The translations under genes and the position numbers were made by a program. Shown one piece after another: positions 23,901-36,450 of a stretch of DNA of 64,000 bases (positions are counted from its first letter, which is position 1; each line of letters starts with the position of its first letter). Source of the DNA: Hermodice carunculata (Eukaryota; Annelida; Polychaeta; Eunicida; Amphinomidae); contig CAXHWN010002684.1 of the NCBI GenBank assembly GCA_964020975.1, forward strand, positions 1,020,932 to 1,084,931. Direction: 5' to 3'. The notes beneath the pieces were generated by a model, which worked only from the letters and a program-made list of their open reading frames with translations, was not told where the DNA came from and searched no databases.

Positions 23901-25086
23901 AATACACAAATATTGCTGAAAGTACACCCTTAAATGTTCACAAAATGTGCGTAAGGGTGGTGGTGGAGGAGGAAATGACCTATCTGGTTGATAGAGGGGT
24001 GTGTTTGAGAATAGAAATGTCCTGTGGGTGGGAGTGGTCCCAAAAAGTGGTTTCCACCCCTCCATAGGACATATTTTTTTGAACACCCCAATACATATTT
24101 AGTTAAACAAGCATTTTTTCTTGAATCAGAACTTTGATAATAAGAATTTATTTTCATTCATATTGATTGAAAGGAACACATATGCAGCTGAGGTTTTAAA
24201 TACTGTATGCACATCACATTACATAGGTGTGTTTGGCCAAGCTATCATTCTACCAGTATTTATAAACATTGCAGCTTGAATTATATATTTCTGCCACTGT
24301 CTGGGTCAATTTACTTTCAAGCTGAGTTAAATATATGCTTGTACATATTTTGAAACTAAAATTCTCAATTAATTGTGTTTTCTCTGAAATAGAAATTACC
24401 CAGACTGAACTTTCAATATATTCAGTTTCAGTAATTTCCTCTGAATTAAACAACTTTGTGTGAGCAGCCATTTAAAAATCTGTCATCGATTTTATTGAGC
24501 AATTGATGGAAATAAAATATTATCATTGTCATAAAAAATACACACTTTATACTTAGGTGTAAAACACCTCCAATACCCAAACACTTTTGCTGGGCCCCAA
24601 GGGCATTTGGCCTTGACAGGTTTTACTGTAGTAAAATGTGCATGTGATTTTCAGAGCAATTTTCAAATTTGGTAGATTTTTGACACAAACATGTTGATGG
24701 ATGGTTTTTGTACATGAAACATTTGTCTTAAGACCCACCCCTGGTACCCAGATGTAACAGGATTTTTTATTTTCATTTGTTTGTTTGTACATCTGGAATC
24801 TTAGCATTTATTATTCATAGTGTGCTGTTTTTGCCTTGTTGAAGTTTTGAAACTGCTAAGAGTTTATGATAAATTTATCAAAAGCGTTATTTTTTTGTTC
24901 ATAAAGTAAATTTTTGAAATGGAATTTTCTATTTTTTATTCATGTTTTTCTAATGATTTACAATGTAGTTCAAGTAAATGTTGTCAAACGTATGTGTTAA
25001 AGTCACTGTGAGTAGTGTGGAAATATATCCTACTGCAGTTGACTGAGTATTGTACTTGTATTTTGGAATTTAATTTTTACTTTCAG
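20993..25086. other. RBM42 intron 1 (4.1 kb)
   Basis: Contains a 36-bp tandem duplication (GGGCATGCTTTTAAAGG motif, about 22846-22920) and a second tandem duplication of about 66 bp (AAAGTGCATCTTGAAA motif, about 23530-23640). No other gene or RNA recognised. Confidence 0.75.
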
Positions 25087-25316
25087 CTTTGAGGCGGAAA
25101 TCTCGTCTCCAAAAGAAGAAGGTGGCCCCAGGATACGGCATCATGGGCATGGTCGTCATCCAGGGAGAGTGATAATAGGGGCAGGAACCTACAGCAAAGT
25201 ACAGGCAGCACTTGCTGCCATATCTAGCAGTTCAGCTGAAGGTCCTCCCCCTCCCCCACCAGCACCGCCGGTGACCGAGCCCCCAGCAATGCCAAATCTA
25301 AATATACCACTGTCAG
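25087..25316 (+). CDS. RBM42: RBM42, exon 2
   Basis: The acceptor TTTACTTTCAG/C completes the Arg codon. The exon reads FEAEISSPKEEGG, then RVIIGAGTYSKVQAALAAIS, matching the conserved RBM42 block (human VIRPIIATNTYQQVQQTL), and enters the proline-rich region PPPPPPAPPVTEPP. The donor TCAG/GTGAGTG leaves phase 1. Too short and spliced to appear as a long open frame, it is supported by homology and splice sites together. Confidence 0.9.
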
Positions 25317-25416
25317 GTGAGTGTGATGATTGCTGGGCACTATGAATACATTTATTTTCATGGGTTCTAATTTTGGCAGTTTTTGCATTTTGGACTATTT
25401 ACTGAAACTTTAAATT

Positions 25417-25418
<2 letters not shown>

Positions 25419-25491
<73 letters not shown>
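25419..25491. repeat. (TA)n microsatellite
   Basis: About 36 TA units, 100 bp inside intron 2. Confidence 0.97.
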
Positions 25492-25494
<3 letters not shown>

Positions 25495-26744
25495 CCTATC
25501 CATGTCATGTTTTATCTTTTTCGCTGGGATAGTAGTTTTGTGGTTTTGAAGCATCAGCAAAATAAGTGAAACTAAAAATACAATGAAATAGAATGAATTC
25601 ACAGTATGTGTTGATGCACAGGTTGGATTCAATTTTTTGAATTCAATGCTGTGATTCTTCCTGTGAGGGATTCTTACAAGGGCAGGTCAACAAGTTGTGC
25701 TGTAGAAAAGATTGACCCCCATGTGTATTTTCTACTGATTTTATTGAAAAGTATGAGCAAGAACGTAAAAAATAATGTGATAGCTGACCTGCCCATCTGA
25801 CAAAAATATAGTCCTGAATAAAAGGATGGGTCACATTTATATGTAATCTACCCATTCAAGGATTATTAGAGAAGCCTAAATGAGAAATGTTACTTCCATG
25901 TCCAGAGCTTATCTTCACTCCTCATTGGCCAGTGATGAGAGGCAGTTTATTGAAACCCTTTTCCTGATTGGCTTATAGCATCATTTATGAGACTTCAGAG
26001 CCAGTGAGACCCAATGTTAGACCATTGCACATGGAAAGCATTTACATTACATGTGTATTTGTTACCTCTGTGTGTTCGGACATTCACAAATGTGCAGCAA
26101 ACCTTGTCAGTAGCTGTGTTAAGGTACATGCGCCATGTCCTTTGGGTGAATTGATAAATTTATATTGTAAACAATCATAATTTTCATCTGATTAGCCAGT
26201 TTTATCACAGGAAAAAGAAAATTGAGAATGATATGTCTAGTAGAGATAACACAGGTGTCCCATGCAATTTTCAGAGTAGGGCTCACCTTGGTTAGCCCAC
26301 CTAAGGATATTGCTATTCATGATACCAGCGTTATTCCCAATAGACAACCCAGTTCTGCATTTTCTACACTGTATATGAGACCCATTGTTGATCTGGATAT
26401 AGCGTGTCCAAGGCCAGGAGCTTTTCTCAGGACTGGGTGTAAGTTGGGACTGACGGTTGATACTGACAAATTCAGTTAGGCTGTCATTGTTCTTGGACAA
26501 AAATTAAAAACAAAAAAAAAAAAGAAAAAATTTACTGTGGGACTTCCCTGGTGATTTTTTTCCTGGCCAGCAGAGAGGCTTTTCTTTTTTGCTTGCCCAA
26601 GCCTGGTCTGAAAGGTATATAATTAATTGAACAGAACGAAAAAAAAAAAAAGGGAAAAAAGATCTGTATTAATTAGAACAATGTACATGCATCTCTACAA
26701 TAAAATACCTGTCAACCTTTTGTCATTTGCATGTAATGTGCAAT

Positions 26745-26922
<178 letters not shown>

Positions 26923-27206
26923 GACTTAATTTGGCTCATGAGATCCACAGGAAACATATTTTTTTTTACTGTGGCCTTGTAACAAAGCTGGGACTTCAGT
27001 GGTTAAGAATAACATGATCGCCGTCCTGTTAGATTGCAAAGTGCACTGATATGGATATAAAGATTCCAGAAAAAGAGTGGTTCGGGAAGGACTGTAAATA
27101 AAAAGATACATGTATGAACAGCTTTTATTTCACAGTATTTTGCTCCTGTCCAGATCTGTTGAGGACTTCTTTGAGTTAACTAAAAGCTTGTTGCTTCAGG
27201 TTACAG

Positions 27207-27657
27207 ACTACAGTTGTGATTGGCTGGTTGCGCATCCCAACGGAGATAGTCCGTTATTGTGAAAATACTGTGTTTTCAGCATGCTGTAGCTTCTGTTTAA
27301 ATAAAGTTAGCTAAGTCAGGTTTGCTGCATCGCACAGTTGCTTCATTGGTGGTCATATAGGTGCACTGTCTTCCAGGCCAGGTGGGAACTTTATGGTGGG
27401 GAAGGACAATGATGTGACCCTGGCAAGAGCACAGTTCATACACCTGTATAAAGCTGACATCCAGGTGTTGTTTCGTATTTCAATTATCACAAATTAACGA
27501 GCTGGGAATTGTATGACAAAAATCCGTCCATATTTTTCTGACATTTTTATCTGTTAAGTGCCGTTCACGGAATTTCAAAATACCAAAATGCTGATTTTTT
27601 AGACTGAAAAATGCTAATATGAAAAATAGAAGGATTTATAACTGTGGTCTGTGGCCT
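27207..27657. repeat. 451-bp direct repeat, copy 1
   Basis: Begins ACTACAGTTGTGATTGGCTG and ends CTGTGGTCTGTGGCCT. Matches 29750-30200 over its whole length; the only difference found by eye is T at 27255 against A at 29798. It contains AATAAA and TATAAA strings but no TG...CA ends. Non-coding as far as can be read. Confidence 0.95.
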
Positions 27658-29749
27658 ATTAGGGCTAACTCTGTATGTATTGGGACTCACATGGTCATGT
27701 TATTATTCGATTATCGTCCATCAAGCAAGTTAAAAATGGGAAGTCAGCACTTTTTGAAAGCTGCCTGGACAATTTTGAGTGATCCTAACAGCTTTTACAT
27801 GGATGGAGCATGCAAGATATGGTCCTGGGACTGTAGATCACAAGGCAAATGGTTCGGGCTATGGTATTGTGTACCTCAGGCCAGCTTATGAAAGGAGAAA
27901 AGAAGTTTTACACCCACAGATCGGCTGTGAATATCAAGTTTAACAGTCTCAATTTTCTAAAAATTCATGAAGTATCACATTTATGTCACAAATCATTGTG
28001 CATAGACATGTTGCACCTATCAGTGGAACCACACTGTATAAATAATAACAGGATTCGCTGCAAGACATTTAACAAGTGCACAGGCTATGCCTCCTTTGCT
28101 GACTGCTTGGTAGATAGATAGCTTCCATAGCCCTTTGTATTTAGCGATACCTCACAGGTACCACACAGGTAATCATATGTGTGTATGAGAAATTGACAAT
28201 GCTAATATGATATGAATAAATTATGCTAATCCCGTTGATATGAAACTTAGTGACCCTCTGTTTCAAACTTTTAATTTTGTGGCATTGTCATTGTAGGCCT
28301 ACAGCCTCCATTCATATGCAGAGTTGTTTATGCAAAATCATGTCAAAGTGATTTTCGGCATACCAGAAAAAAATGTGCATTGTCTGTCAGTAGAGCTGTA
28401 CAAATCTTAGGTAAAATGTAAATTTCTTTGTTTTTTGTTTTTTGTTTTTGTTTTTGTTTCTTCCCCCCCCCCCCCACCCCCTTTTATTTATTTATTTTTT
28501 TTGGTAGACAAAAGCTTGTCATATATGTGTGTCATTTGACTGGGGTAAATCATTTAAAATCAGGCATGCTGACTTTGTTGAGCTGCTGAGTTCATCAGCA
28601 TATTATTTTCACATTATGAATAAATTTATATCCATGAATATGGATGACAGCACTTATGAACTGCAGATTTTATAACTTTTACCAAGCTAGTGTACATAGG
28701 TGGCAAAACATTTGAACTTCAACACACAACCACATATAATTATAAGAGTTTCAGAAAGTGAAACAAGGGGAAAAAAGTTAGCTTCCATTAAACACTTGCC
28801 TGAAAACACTTGCGCCTGATAATTGGATGCTTATCAAATTTAAAATCAGAGCACTTGTGAATACAAATATGCATTTATGATATTGGAGTAACTGTACAAA
28901 CTTTTGTCATTTTCTTTCTAATATGTGCACATACACCAGAAACCATGTCAATAAACCACAACTTATACAGTCTACTGCAGAAAAAAAGGCATAGCACTAT
29001 TAGTGTGTGGAAGCTGGATCGCCCAACTGCCCTCCTAATGTTCAAACAAAGGGCGCGTTAAAATTCCATAATTTTAGTACCAAAAAACATAATTTGCTGA
29101 ATACTGGTACTCTAATCTGTGACCTACTGGCCTTAAACTGTGCACTTTGATGGGCTACTAATGTTTAAACACTGAAACTGTTCCATTGTCTGCCATAATT
29201 CAGATTATATCAGGAAAATACTGCCATAATGACTGGTATTAGATGCTGACTTGGTGTAACTGATACTCCCCCCATCCACCATTAATGCCTCAGCAGTGAT
29301 AGATGTCATATTTTTTGTAGACAAATGTTACGAATCTATCCATAAATAGTAAAAAAATCACCAATTTCACCTAAAAATTCATAAAATTTTAGCAATATAT
29401 TCAAATTTGGGGTTAAAATTAAGGGGTGGGGCATTGTAATTTGATCTCTCATTGTAAGGGCAGAACATGCAGGCAAGTGATTATGGGTTTGCATCATAAC
29501 CCATTGTGTATCGTATTCATATTGGACAGAAAAGAATTGATTGGATGCAATTATATAATTTTCCTCAAAATTTTAATTAATTATTTTATTTGTCATAAAA
29601 GCTGATTTTTCAGATTTAAAGGTTGCTTGCAAAAAAGTTGATATTTTCATTAATATTGAAGTTTGGTAAAGTTAATGCAAATCCTTCACAGAAAACAAGT
29701 TGTGGCATTAGTAAAACAAGTTTTAAAAATTTTGATAAGTCTATTAGGT

Positions 29750-30200
29750 ACTACAGTTGTGATTGGCTGGTTGCGCATCCCAACGGAGATAGTCCGTAAT
29801 TGTGAAAATACTGTGTTTTCAGCATGCTGTAGCTTCTGTTTAAATAAAGTTAGCTAAGTCAGGTTTGCTGCATCGCACAGTTGCTTCATTGGTGGTCATA
29901 TAGGTGCACTGTCTTCCAGGCCAGGTGGGAACTTTATGGTGGGGAAGGACAATGATGTGACCCTGGCAAGAGCACAGTTCATACACCTGTATAAAGCTGA
30001 CATCCAGGTGTTGTTTCGTATTTCAATTATCACAAATTAACGAGCTGGGAATTGTATGACAAAAATCCGTCCATATTTTTCTGACATTTTTATCTGTTAA
30101 GTGCCGTTCACGGAATTTCAAAATACCAAAATGCTGATTTTTTAGACTGAAAAATGCTAATATGAAAAATAGAAGGATTTATAACTGTGGTCTGTGGCCT
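29750..30200. repeat. 451-bp direct repeat, copy 2
   Basis: Same length as copy 1, with sharp ends. The 8-mer CTATTAGG lies at 29741-29748, just left of this copy, and also straddles the right end of copy 1 (27656-27663). The spacing between copy starts is 2543 bp. Confidence 0.95.
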
Positions 30201-30769
30201 TCATGGTCATGCTGCACATGAATGTTTAGTTTCTGACTCTGTTCACAGGTGACAGCACCTACTTTAATGTCCTGGATCTGAATTTGTGATGAAATGCAAT
30301 TGCGCATAGGCTCCTCTGATTATCAGAGGATAGGTACAAAATGTTTTTTTTTAAAGCCCCCAGAGAGTAGTACAAGTTTAGCACCACAGCTGTACTGATA
30401 TAAAATCTTGTTATGGAATGTTTCAGTATTAATTGAAAATACATGTATTGTCTTATTTAGCACAAGGTCCAATTTTCCTTGGTACTCCTAGCCACATATA
30501 CATGTATGTTTCGTTGTAAACAAAAACAAGAATGGATGTTAAAAAAAAAATTAAGATGTACCGTGGAACTGGGGCATGGATATTTCACATGCAGGTCCAT
30601 TATGATGTGATTTATTTTTGAAACCCCACCCACCATGTATACCAGCTAGAGGGGTAACATTTTGTGCAGTTTGTATGTCCTGTAAATGTAAGGTAATGAC
30701 ATACTGGTATGTTCAAAGTTGTCTCATAATATACTTATATCCAGACTGCAATTGTTGTGGCCATAGTTA

Positions 30770-30836
30770 GTGGTTTTTGCTTTACCAAGTCATGCTGCAC
30801 CTTTGCAGCTGCAGCATGACTTGCAGCCAAAACCAC
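30770..30836. repeat. Hairpin with interrupted 27-bp arms
   Basis: AAGTCATGCTGC (30787-30798) pairs perfectly with 30811-30822. An outer GTGGTTTT/AAAACCAC pair (30770-30777 with 30829-30836) extends it. Confidence 0.75.
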
Positions 30837-31045
30837 AGACTTTAATTGTAACATGGCATGCAGTTACTTTAACCTATTGAGTGAACACTTTTCACAAGAT
30901 GTTTGAACACAACTTTCTGCAGTAATTCCAAGTGAATTTATGCGAGGTTCAAGTTTCATCATGTATTTTTGAAGAGAAACTAGATTCACTCAGGTTGTTG
31001 GAAACATTGGGAATAGATGTGGCTTGATCTGGAGACACGTTAATA

Positions 31046-31260
31046 TTAACCCTTAAAGTGCTTATTTAAGACTTCAGTTAACAGCTTTCCTCAGGGCACT
31101 TTGTGCACAGGAAAGCTGTTGACTAAAACTGCTTTTTGCTTTAGACTAGGCTTGCTGGTATTTGAATGAAAGATATCTTCATAAGAAATTTGAATCTTTT
31201 AACCTAAATGTTTAACGGTAGTGAGATAACATCTGTAGCCGTGATTAGCACTTAAAGGTC
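31046..31260 (-). mobile_element. TTAA-flanked fold-back MITE, decayed copy
   Basis: Starts TTAACCCTTAAAGTGC and contains TTAACAGCTTTCCT and AGGAAAGCTGTTGAC arms. It is the reverse complement of the 60601-60841 copy through CTTTTTGCTTTAGACT and GCTGGTATTTGAATGAAAG. The right end reads TAGCACTTAAAGG rather than an intact GGGTTAA. Confidence 0.75.
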
Positions 31261-32684
31261 CCTGCCCTCACTTAGTGAACATATAATAGAGTGATACAAA
31301 ATTGTCACTGTGTCTCTGTTTTTGGATACTAGCGCATCAATGTATACATTTTTTAATTTTGTTAATACGTGTAATTTCTTTGCATGTAACAATGAATATT
31401 CTAAGATTAATTTGTAAAATTTGAGGGGCATTTTATGCAAGGGGTCTGATTTACACTTTGAGAAAGGATCACAACAAAACTTTTCACACAAAAAGCTTGA
31501 AATCAACAGTCATGTAAAGACAGTAGTTTAACTTAGGTAACCTTTTTTGTGTTTTCCGGTAACGGGAATGTTTTTTATGTTATTGAATTTTAAAGCATCT
31601 GAAATTAATATTGACAATTTTTTTCCACTTTGGAGCTCAAAAAGTAGCATTTAAAATTGGAATATTGCCAAACAAAAAAATCTTAAGTTATAGGCGTATT
31701 CTTGTCTTTCCCTAGCCATAAATTTCACAAGGATTCATCGATGCAGTTTTGAGTGAGGTTGTCTCAAAATTACCAAGCCTTGTAAAAAATTGTTTCTGTG
31801 GTATTCACTGCCAAAGATAACCAAGGAGATTTGCTGACTTTAATTACTCACAAATGACATCTGCTCACACCCTTATAAAGGATGACTAAATGCTATTCTC
31901 TTAAACTCTGTCATAACTTTGACTTATATACTTAAAAACAATATGGTGGGTCTAATCAGGCACCTGTGAAATAATCCACTCACCTGTAAAAACACATCCA
32001 GTGAGGCTTTGACTGAATGGTTATCTAAACATGATCACCATTAGTGACCACATCTAACAGCCAATTAACTGATTGACTATAAAACACTTTTTCATCTTAA
32101 AGTTTTGCATAGAAGTAAACATGAAACTTTTTGGCATGAATAAAGATTAGTACTTCATCATGTAAAAAGTAGCAACAGCTCAATGTCACTGATTTGAAGG
32201 TCTCAGGTAAGTGCCGCCGCCTTAAGGGTTAATTAAAGAGCACAGAGGAGGTGACCAGTAAAGGAACATGCACTTGGCTAGAAGTGCATGTATGCATGAA
32301 ATACTTATGTACTGTGTTCATATTTGATTATGCTGTTTAAAAAATCCAACCGACAAAGTGTTTAATATTTTGGAAGTCAACATTTTTATATTTATATGTT
32401 TTGTGACCATGGAATAGGTTTCCAACCAGCAACCTTTGGCACCAATAACCTTTCTGAAAATGGGAAATGCACAATTTTATCCCATTTTTGCAGTGCAAAA
32501 GTGTGAGAAAAACTTATATCGGAGTTCTGTCATGTGTATACTTATTGTGTGCGTAAACTTGGTAATTGATCTTTTGTTAGGAAAATAAGTCCACACAGAA
32601 CATGCTTGCTATTAATACGAAATAATTTGAAACAAAACATAGTGTGAAGTATAGATTATTTATCAGAGTATTGTTTACTTTCAG

Positions 32685-33079
32685 TGGCAGCAGCCCCTCC
32701 CCCTCCACCCCCAGGGCCAGCTCCTTCTGGACCCCCTCCAGCTGCCCCACCTGTGGGGTTACGTCCACCACCGCCACCTCCACCCCCTACAAGGCCATCA
32801 TTTGTACCTCCACAGCTGAGACATCGGCCTCCACGACCTCCTTTTATGCCTCCACGACCCCCACCAATGGGAGGTCCTCCTGGCCCTCCTCCTATGCCAG
32901 GACCCCCAAGACCACCCATGATGGGTCCGGGACCTCCATCCATGGGGCCAGGACCCCCATCCATGGGACCTGGTCCAGCTATGCAGCCTCCACCAATGCC
33001 ACCGGTAGGACCACCTCGCATGCCGTATGGCCCTATGTGTCCACCAGGACCAGCATTTTACCCAGCACAACAAGAACAG
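32685..33079 (+). CDS. RBM42: RBM42, exon 3 (proline-rich)
   Basis: The acceptor TTTACTTTCAG/TG joins exon 2 in phase to give SVAAAPPPPPPGPAPSG. The exon encodes a Pro/Gly/Met-rich low-complexity region (runs of PPPPPPPP and repeated GPGPPSMGPGPPSM), the equivalent of the vertebrate RBM42 middle region, likely disordered. It ends PAQQEQ at donor CAG/GTCAGT, phase 0. Opposite-strand Gly-rich frames are mirrors. Confidence 0.92.
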
Positions 33080-34144
33080 GTCAGTTGTTTCCAAAATCCA
33101 CTGTCTTTTTGCTGTGTCTTCTCATCTTTTAGAAAAGAAATAAACAGACAGACAAACAAACAAATATGAGGGGAGTTTCTTTTGGGACAGGGGGGAAACC
33201 AACATGCTCTGTAAAAGTCAGTTAAAAATAGAATTTTGTAATATCCAGGACCTTTTTTATTTTTTTTTTGCAATAATTCAGGTGTTCATTTTTAATATTG
33301 TAAACATAGCTGTCCACATCTGATGCAGGCAACTCTTTTATGTAGCTGTAATTTTCTAGATTTATTTACCTACTGTACCCTAAAGTTTTTGAGAGTTGTA
33401 TTAACCATTTCACCCTTGAACCAGCCAAAAACAGCTGGTGGTCAAATGTCATCTGCTTCAGTGTTTTGAACTAATTGGAACAGTAATAAAAAATTATTTG
33501 ACTGAGAACTGTAGATTAGACCTATCAAGATAACATGCCTTACGTCAACAGCTTACCTTGGCATGGGTTGGGCACTAGGTCCCAAACCCATGCCACAGAA
33601 AGCTGTTGACTCAGTCTTATTTCAAGAGGGAAAGGGTTAATGCTTTCACTGTTGCATATAGCAGTGAACACCATTGAGATGTAGGCCTAAAGGAAAATGC
33701 AAAATGATAAATAAATGATTAAAATTGTCCAGAGTTTTATAATAGTACATCTCCCAATTTTTTACGAAGTATTTTTTTAACGGAAACATGTGCCAAAGAT
33801 GCTTCCATCTTATATGATTGGAAGTGTATTTGGTAATTTAATTTTGTTTTGTTCAATTAAGGGGACCTTAGTCCAAAGTTTAAATGGTGAAAGTTGTGCA
33901 AAAGTAGCCAAAAAGTATACATGTACACATCAATAATGAAAATATGTAAATAAGATGTGCTATAAATTTTGGTGCTTCCATTTTGTTGGATGGAGGATAT
34001 ACTTGGTGATGTAATTTTGTTTTGTTCAGTTAAGAGGACCTTTATCAAAAGTTTGAAAATTTGAAAATAGTAAAAAATATACAAAAGTAGGGAGAAAGCA
34101 TACGTGTACATGTATATCTATATGAAAAAGTTTTACTTTAACAG
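33080..34144. other. RBM42 intron 3 (1.1 kb)
   Basis: The shortest RBM42 intron, containing a complete TTAA-flanked MITE (33401-33640). Two similar segments (AATTTTGTTTTGTTCA.TTAAG.GGAC at about 33840 and 34014) form a diverged direct repeat of about 170 bp spacing. Confidence 0.75.
33401..33640 (+). mobile_element. TTAA-flanked fold-back MITE, complete copy
   Basis: Bounded by TTAA at 33401-33404 and 33637-33640. Inside these are CCATTTCACCCTTGAA at left and TTCAAGAGGGAAAGGG at right (imperfect inverted ends). The core TCAACAGCTTACCTTGGCAT...AGAAAGCTGTTGACTCAGTC folds back. TTAA targets with CCC...GGG ends are piggyBac-like. Confidence 0.75.
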
Positions 34145-34547
34145 CAGGAAGCCCCACCTGCCAGGGTGGAACCACCAAAGCCGCCTCCCGTGGTGATAGA
34201 AAAACCTAAAGTTGTATATTCAGCACCGCCTGTGCGTAACATTCCCAAAAAGCCCAAGCTGGACCCAGAAGTCAAAGCAGAGACTGAACCTTGTCCACCA
34301 GAGCCTGCCCCTCCTGACACAGTGCCGGAAGTGGCTGCTTCCACGAAACCTATAGCCCCGGGGATAGAGTTAAATGTGCCAATAGAGGAAATTGAGATGG
34401 AGAAACATATGGCTGTTGGAGCACCTGAGGTGGATGTGGAGGTTGCAGAAGGAAGCAAGAAAGAGAAAAAAGAAAAGAAAAGGAAATTTGTCCGCACTGC
34501 GGCAGGTCAGGTTTGGGAGGACCAGAGCTTGATGGAATGGGATGAAG
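34145..34547 (+). CDS. RBM42: RBM42, exon 4
   Basis: The acceptor TTTAACAG precedes CAG GAA; a NAGNAG choice could drop one Gln. Phase 0 in. Encodes a Pro/Glu/Val-rich linker (VEPPKPPPVVIEKPKVVYS), an acidic stretch, a basic KKEKKEKKRK run, and the conserved pre-RRM block FVRTAAGQVWEDQSLMEWDE, matching human CIRTAAGSSWEDPSLLEWDA. The donor GAAG/GTGAGG leaves phase 1 for the Asp that begins the RRM exon. Confidence 0.95.
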
Positions 34548-34743
34548 GTGAGGGATGATTTTTTTTTCTGGATGTTGCTCAGTATCTAAGGAATGGAGCA
34601 ACAGGAAATAAGTATGGCTATGCAGTTGATTCACCTCTGGGGTTGGAATGTACATAGGAATGATGATGTGGCATAAGCATGGAAAAACAAATTTATTTGC
34701 AGGATAATGCGGGAACAATTGAATTTATGTTATTTTTTAGTAG

Positions 34744-35138
34744 AATAGACCTGTTCATGCTGAGTTGAACGGAACTTTTTCCAGACATTAATTAATTATG
34801 CACCCCATTGTTGGCCTGATTGTCCAATCAACAAGTCGCCGAATCAGGCCCATGCGTTCATGTTTACAATCGATACCATGCCTAACGCTAGTGATTACAG
34901 CATGGCTTGTGCTGAACAGCACAAATGTTTCACCTAAAATGTCACATCATTGGTGAAACATGCATTTTAAGTTTGCTGACAGTTTGATTTTCCATTAGAT
35001 CCAAGTGCATCCAGTGTTTTACTTTCTGATCCTTCCTCGTATCATCTGGCCAGCCTGGCCGAGCACAAAATGTAAACAAAGCAGGGTGCGCTTCCCGAAG
35101 TGAACCGAATAAACCTGAACCCTATGAACTGGTCTATT
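34744..35138. mobile_element. MITE with short inverted ends
   Basis: Left AATAGACCTGTTCAT (34744-34758) is inverted at 35124-35138 with one mismatch. The 395-bp interior is non-coding and GC-richer than its flanks. Target duplication unclear. Confidence 0.6.
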
Positions 35139-36164
35139 GAACAGAATGTGTAAAAAAATTGACATTTTATGAACATATAATCATATAAAGTAATAGTGGT
35201 ATGATAGCTTGGTATCCTTTCATTAAAGCACTTTTAAACCCTTTTCCCAAAAGCCAAGTGCTGATGTTGCATTCACATGGCCAAAGAAATATGCCAATGG
35301 CCAATTAATTTTATTTTAATGTGAATTATATAAGAGTTAGGTCACATTCCACAATGATTACTGTTTTGTTTCCTGACTTGGCTACAGACTTTGAAGGCCT
35401 TGCTCTGTCCCTGTTCATGGTCCAATGTCAGGTGTATATGTATTTACCCCCAGGTTGCCAGTTAACAAATTTGGCAATTGACTATAAAAAAATTTAATGT
35501 TTACAAAACTTACAGTGGCAAGAAGGATAGCTCTTTGAAAAAGAAGGGCTTTCAAAAGCACCTGGAAATGATGTTAATATTCTATATGTTATAAACTAGT
35601 GACAAATTGGTAACAGGTCATACTTATTTCACAGCTTTTTTTTTTTTTTTTACCATTACGTATATTTTAAGAATTTTTAATCTTTTGAAGGGTGTTAAAA
35701 TGAGATCATTAGATGAATCAACATTTGATTAGATTCCATTGTTTAGAGCCATAGATGTCCAGATGAAGTCTCAGAAATAGCCGATTGTCTGTTATTGGGA
35801 GTCAGAAATCAACACAGCCCATTGAACACTATATCTATAGAGTTTAAAAAGTGTTTTTGTAAGTCTGAATTCAGTGTAGTAGGATGACATCTTTCGTGGT
35901 TTGAGAAATAATAGATCATTTTTTTTCAATAAAATCGTTTTTATAACCCGATTTGAACAAACAGACTATATATGGAAATCTGGATGTAGGGTGCATATTT
36001 TGAACAGTAACAATTTTTTTAATCCGAGTTGAAGGTCAAGGTCAAATGGCCAGTTTGAATGTACATGTAGGGGTCATCTCGTGAATGCTCTGCACCCCAC
36101 AATTCTTGATATAGGCCCATATTATGTTTAGGAATTATGAAATGTATAAAAATCTTTGTCAACA

Positions 36165-36450
36165 TCAATGTTGGTGGCGCCACTTATAGTTTCATGTAAT
36201 ACACAGGTCAAAATGTGAAAACCTTGTGACCTCAATACTGTCCACAGTTTTCAAGCTAGCCCAATATAACTTTCAGGACTTTTAAATGTAGGTTCATTTT
36301 GATATTGATGGCGCCACCGATATATGCAATATAGGGGTCAAAATATGAAAATCTTTAATTTGTGGCAGATTTTCGCCACATTCGGTGGAATTGTGGAGGA
36401 GGTGAAAGTCTAAGTTGCTAATGATACTAGTGGCGCCACCTATATTTCGA
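36165..36450. repeat. Diverged tandem repeat carrying GTGGCGCCAC
   Basis: GGCGCCAC is met at about 36174, 36309 and 36433, each near GGTCAAAAT.TGAAAA or related phrases, giving a unit of about 125-135 bp. GTGGCGCCAC is itself a perfect palindrome. Confidence 0.6.

Noticed and set aside
27207-30200. LTR retrotransposon interpretation of the 451-bp repeats
   Set aside because: No TG...CA ends, no target duplication, no primer-binding site and no gag/pol in the interior.
32656-33094. Gly-rich and Trp/Arg-rich reverse ORFs opposite RBM42 exon 3
   Set aside because: Mirror frames of the proline-rich exon; the + frame has matching splice phases and homology.
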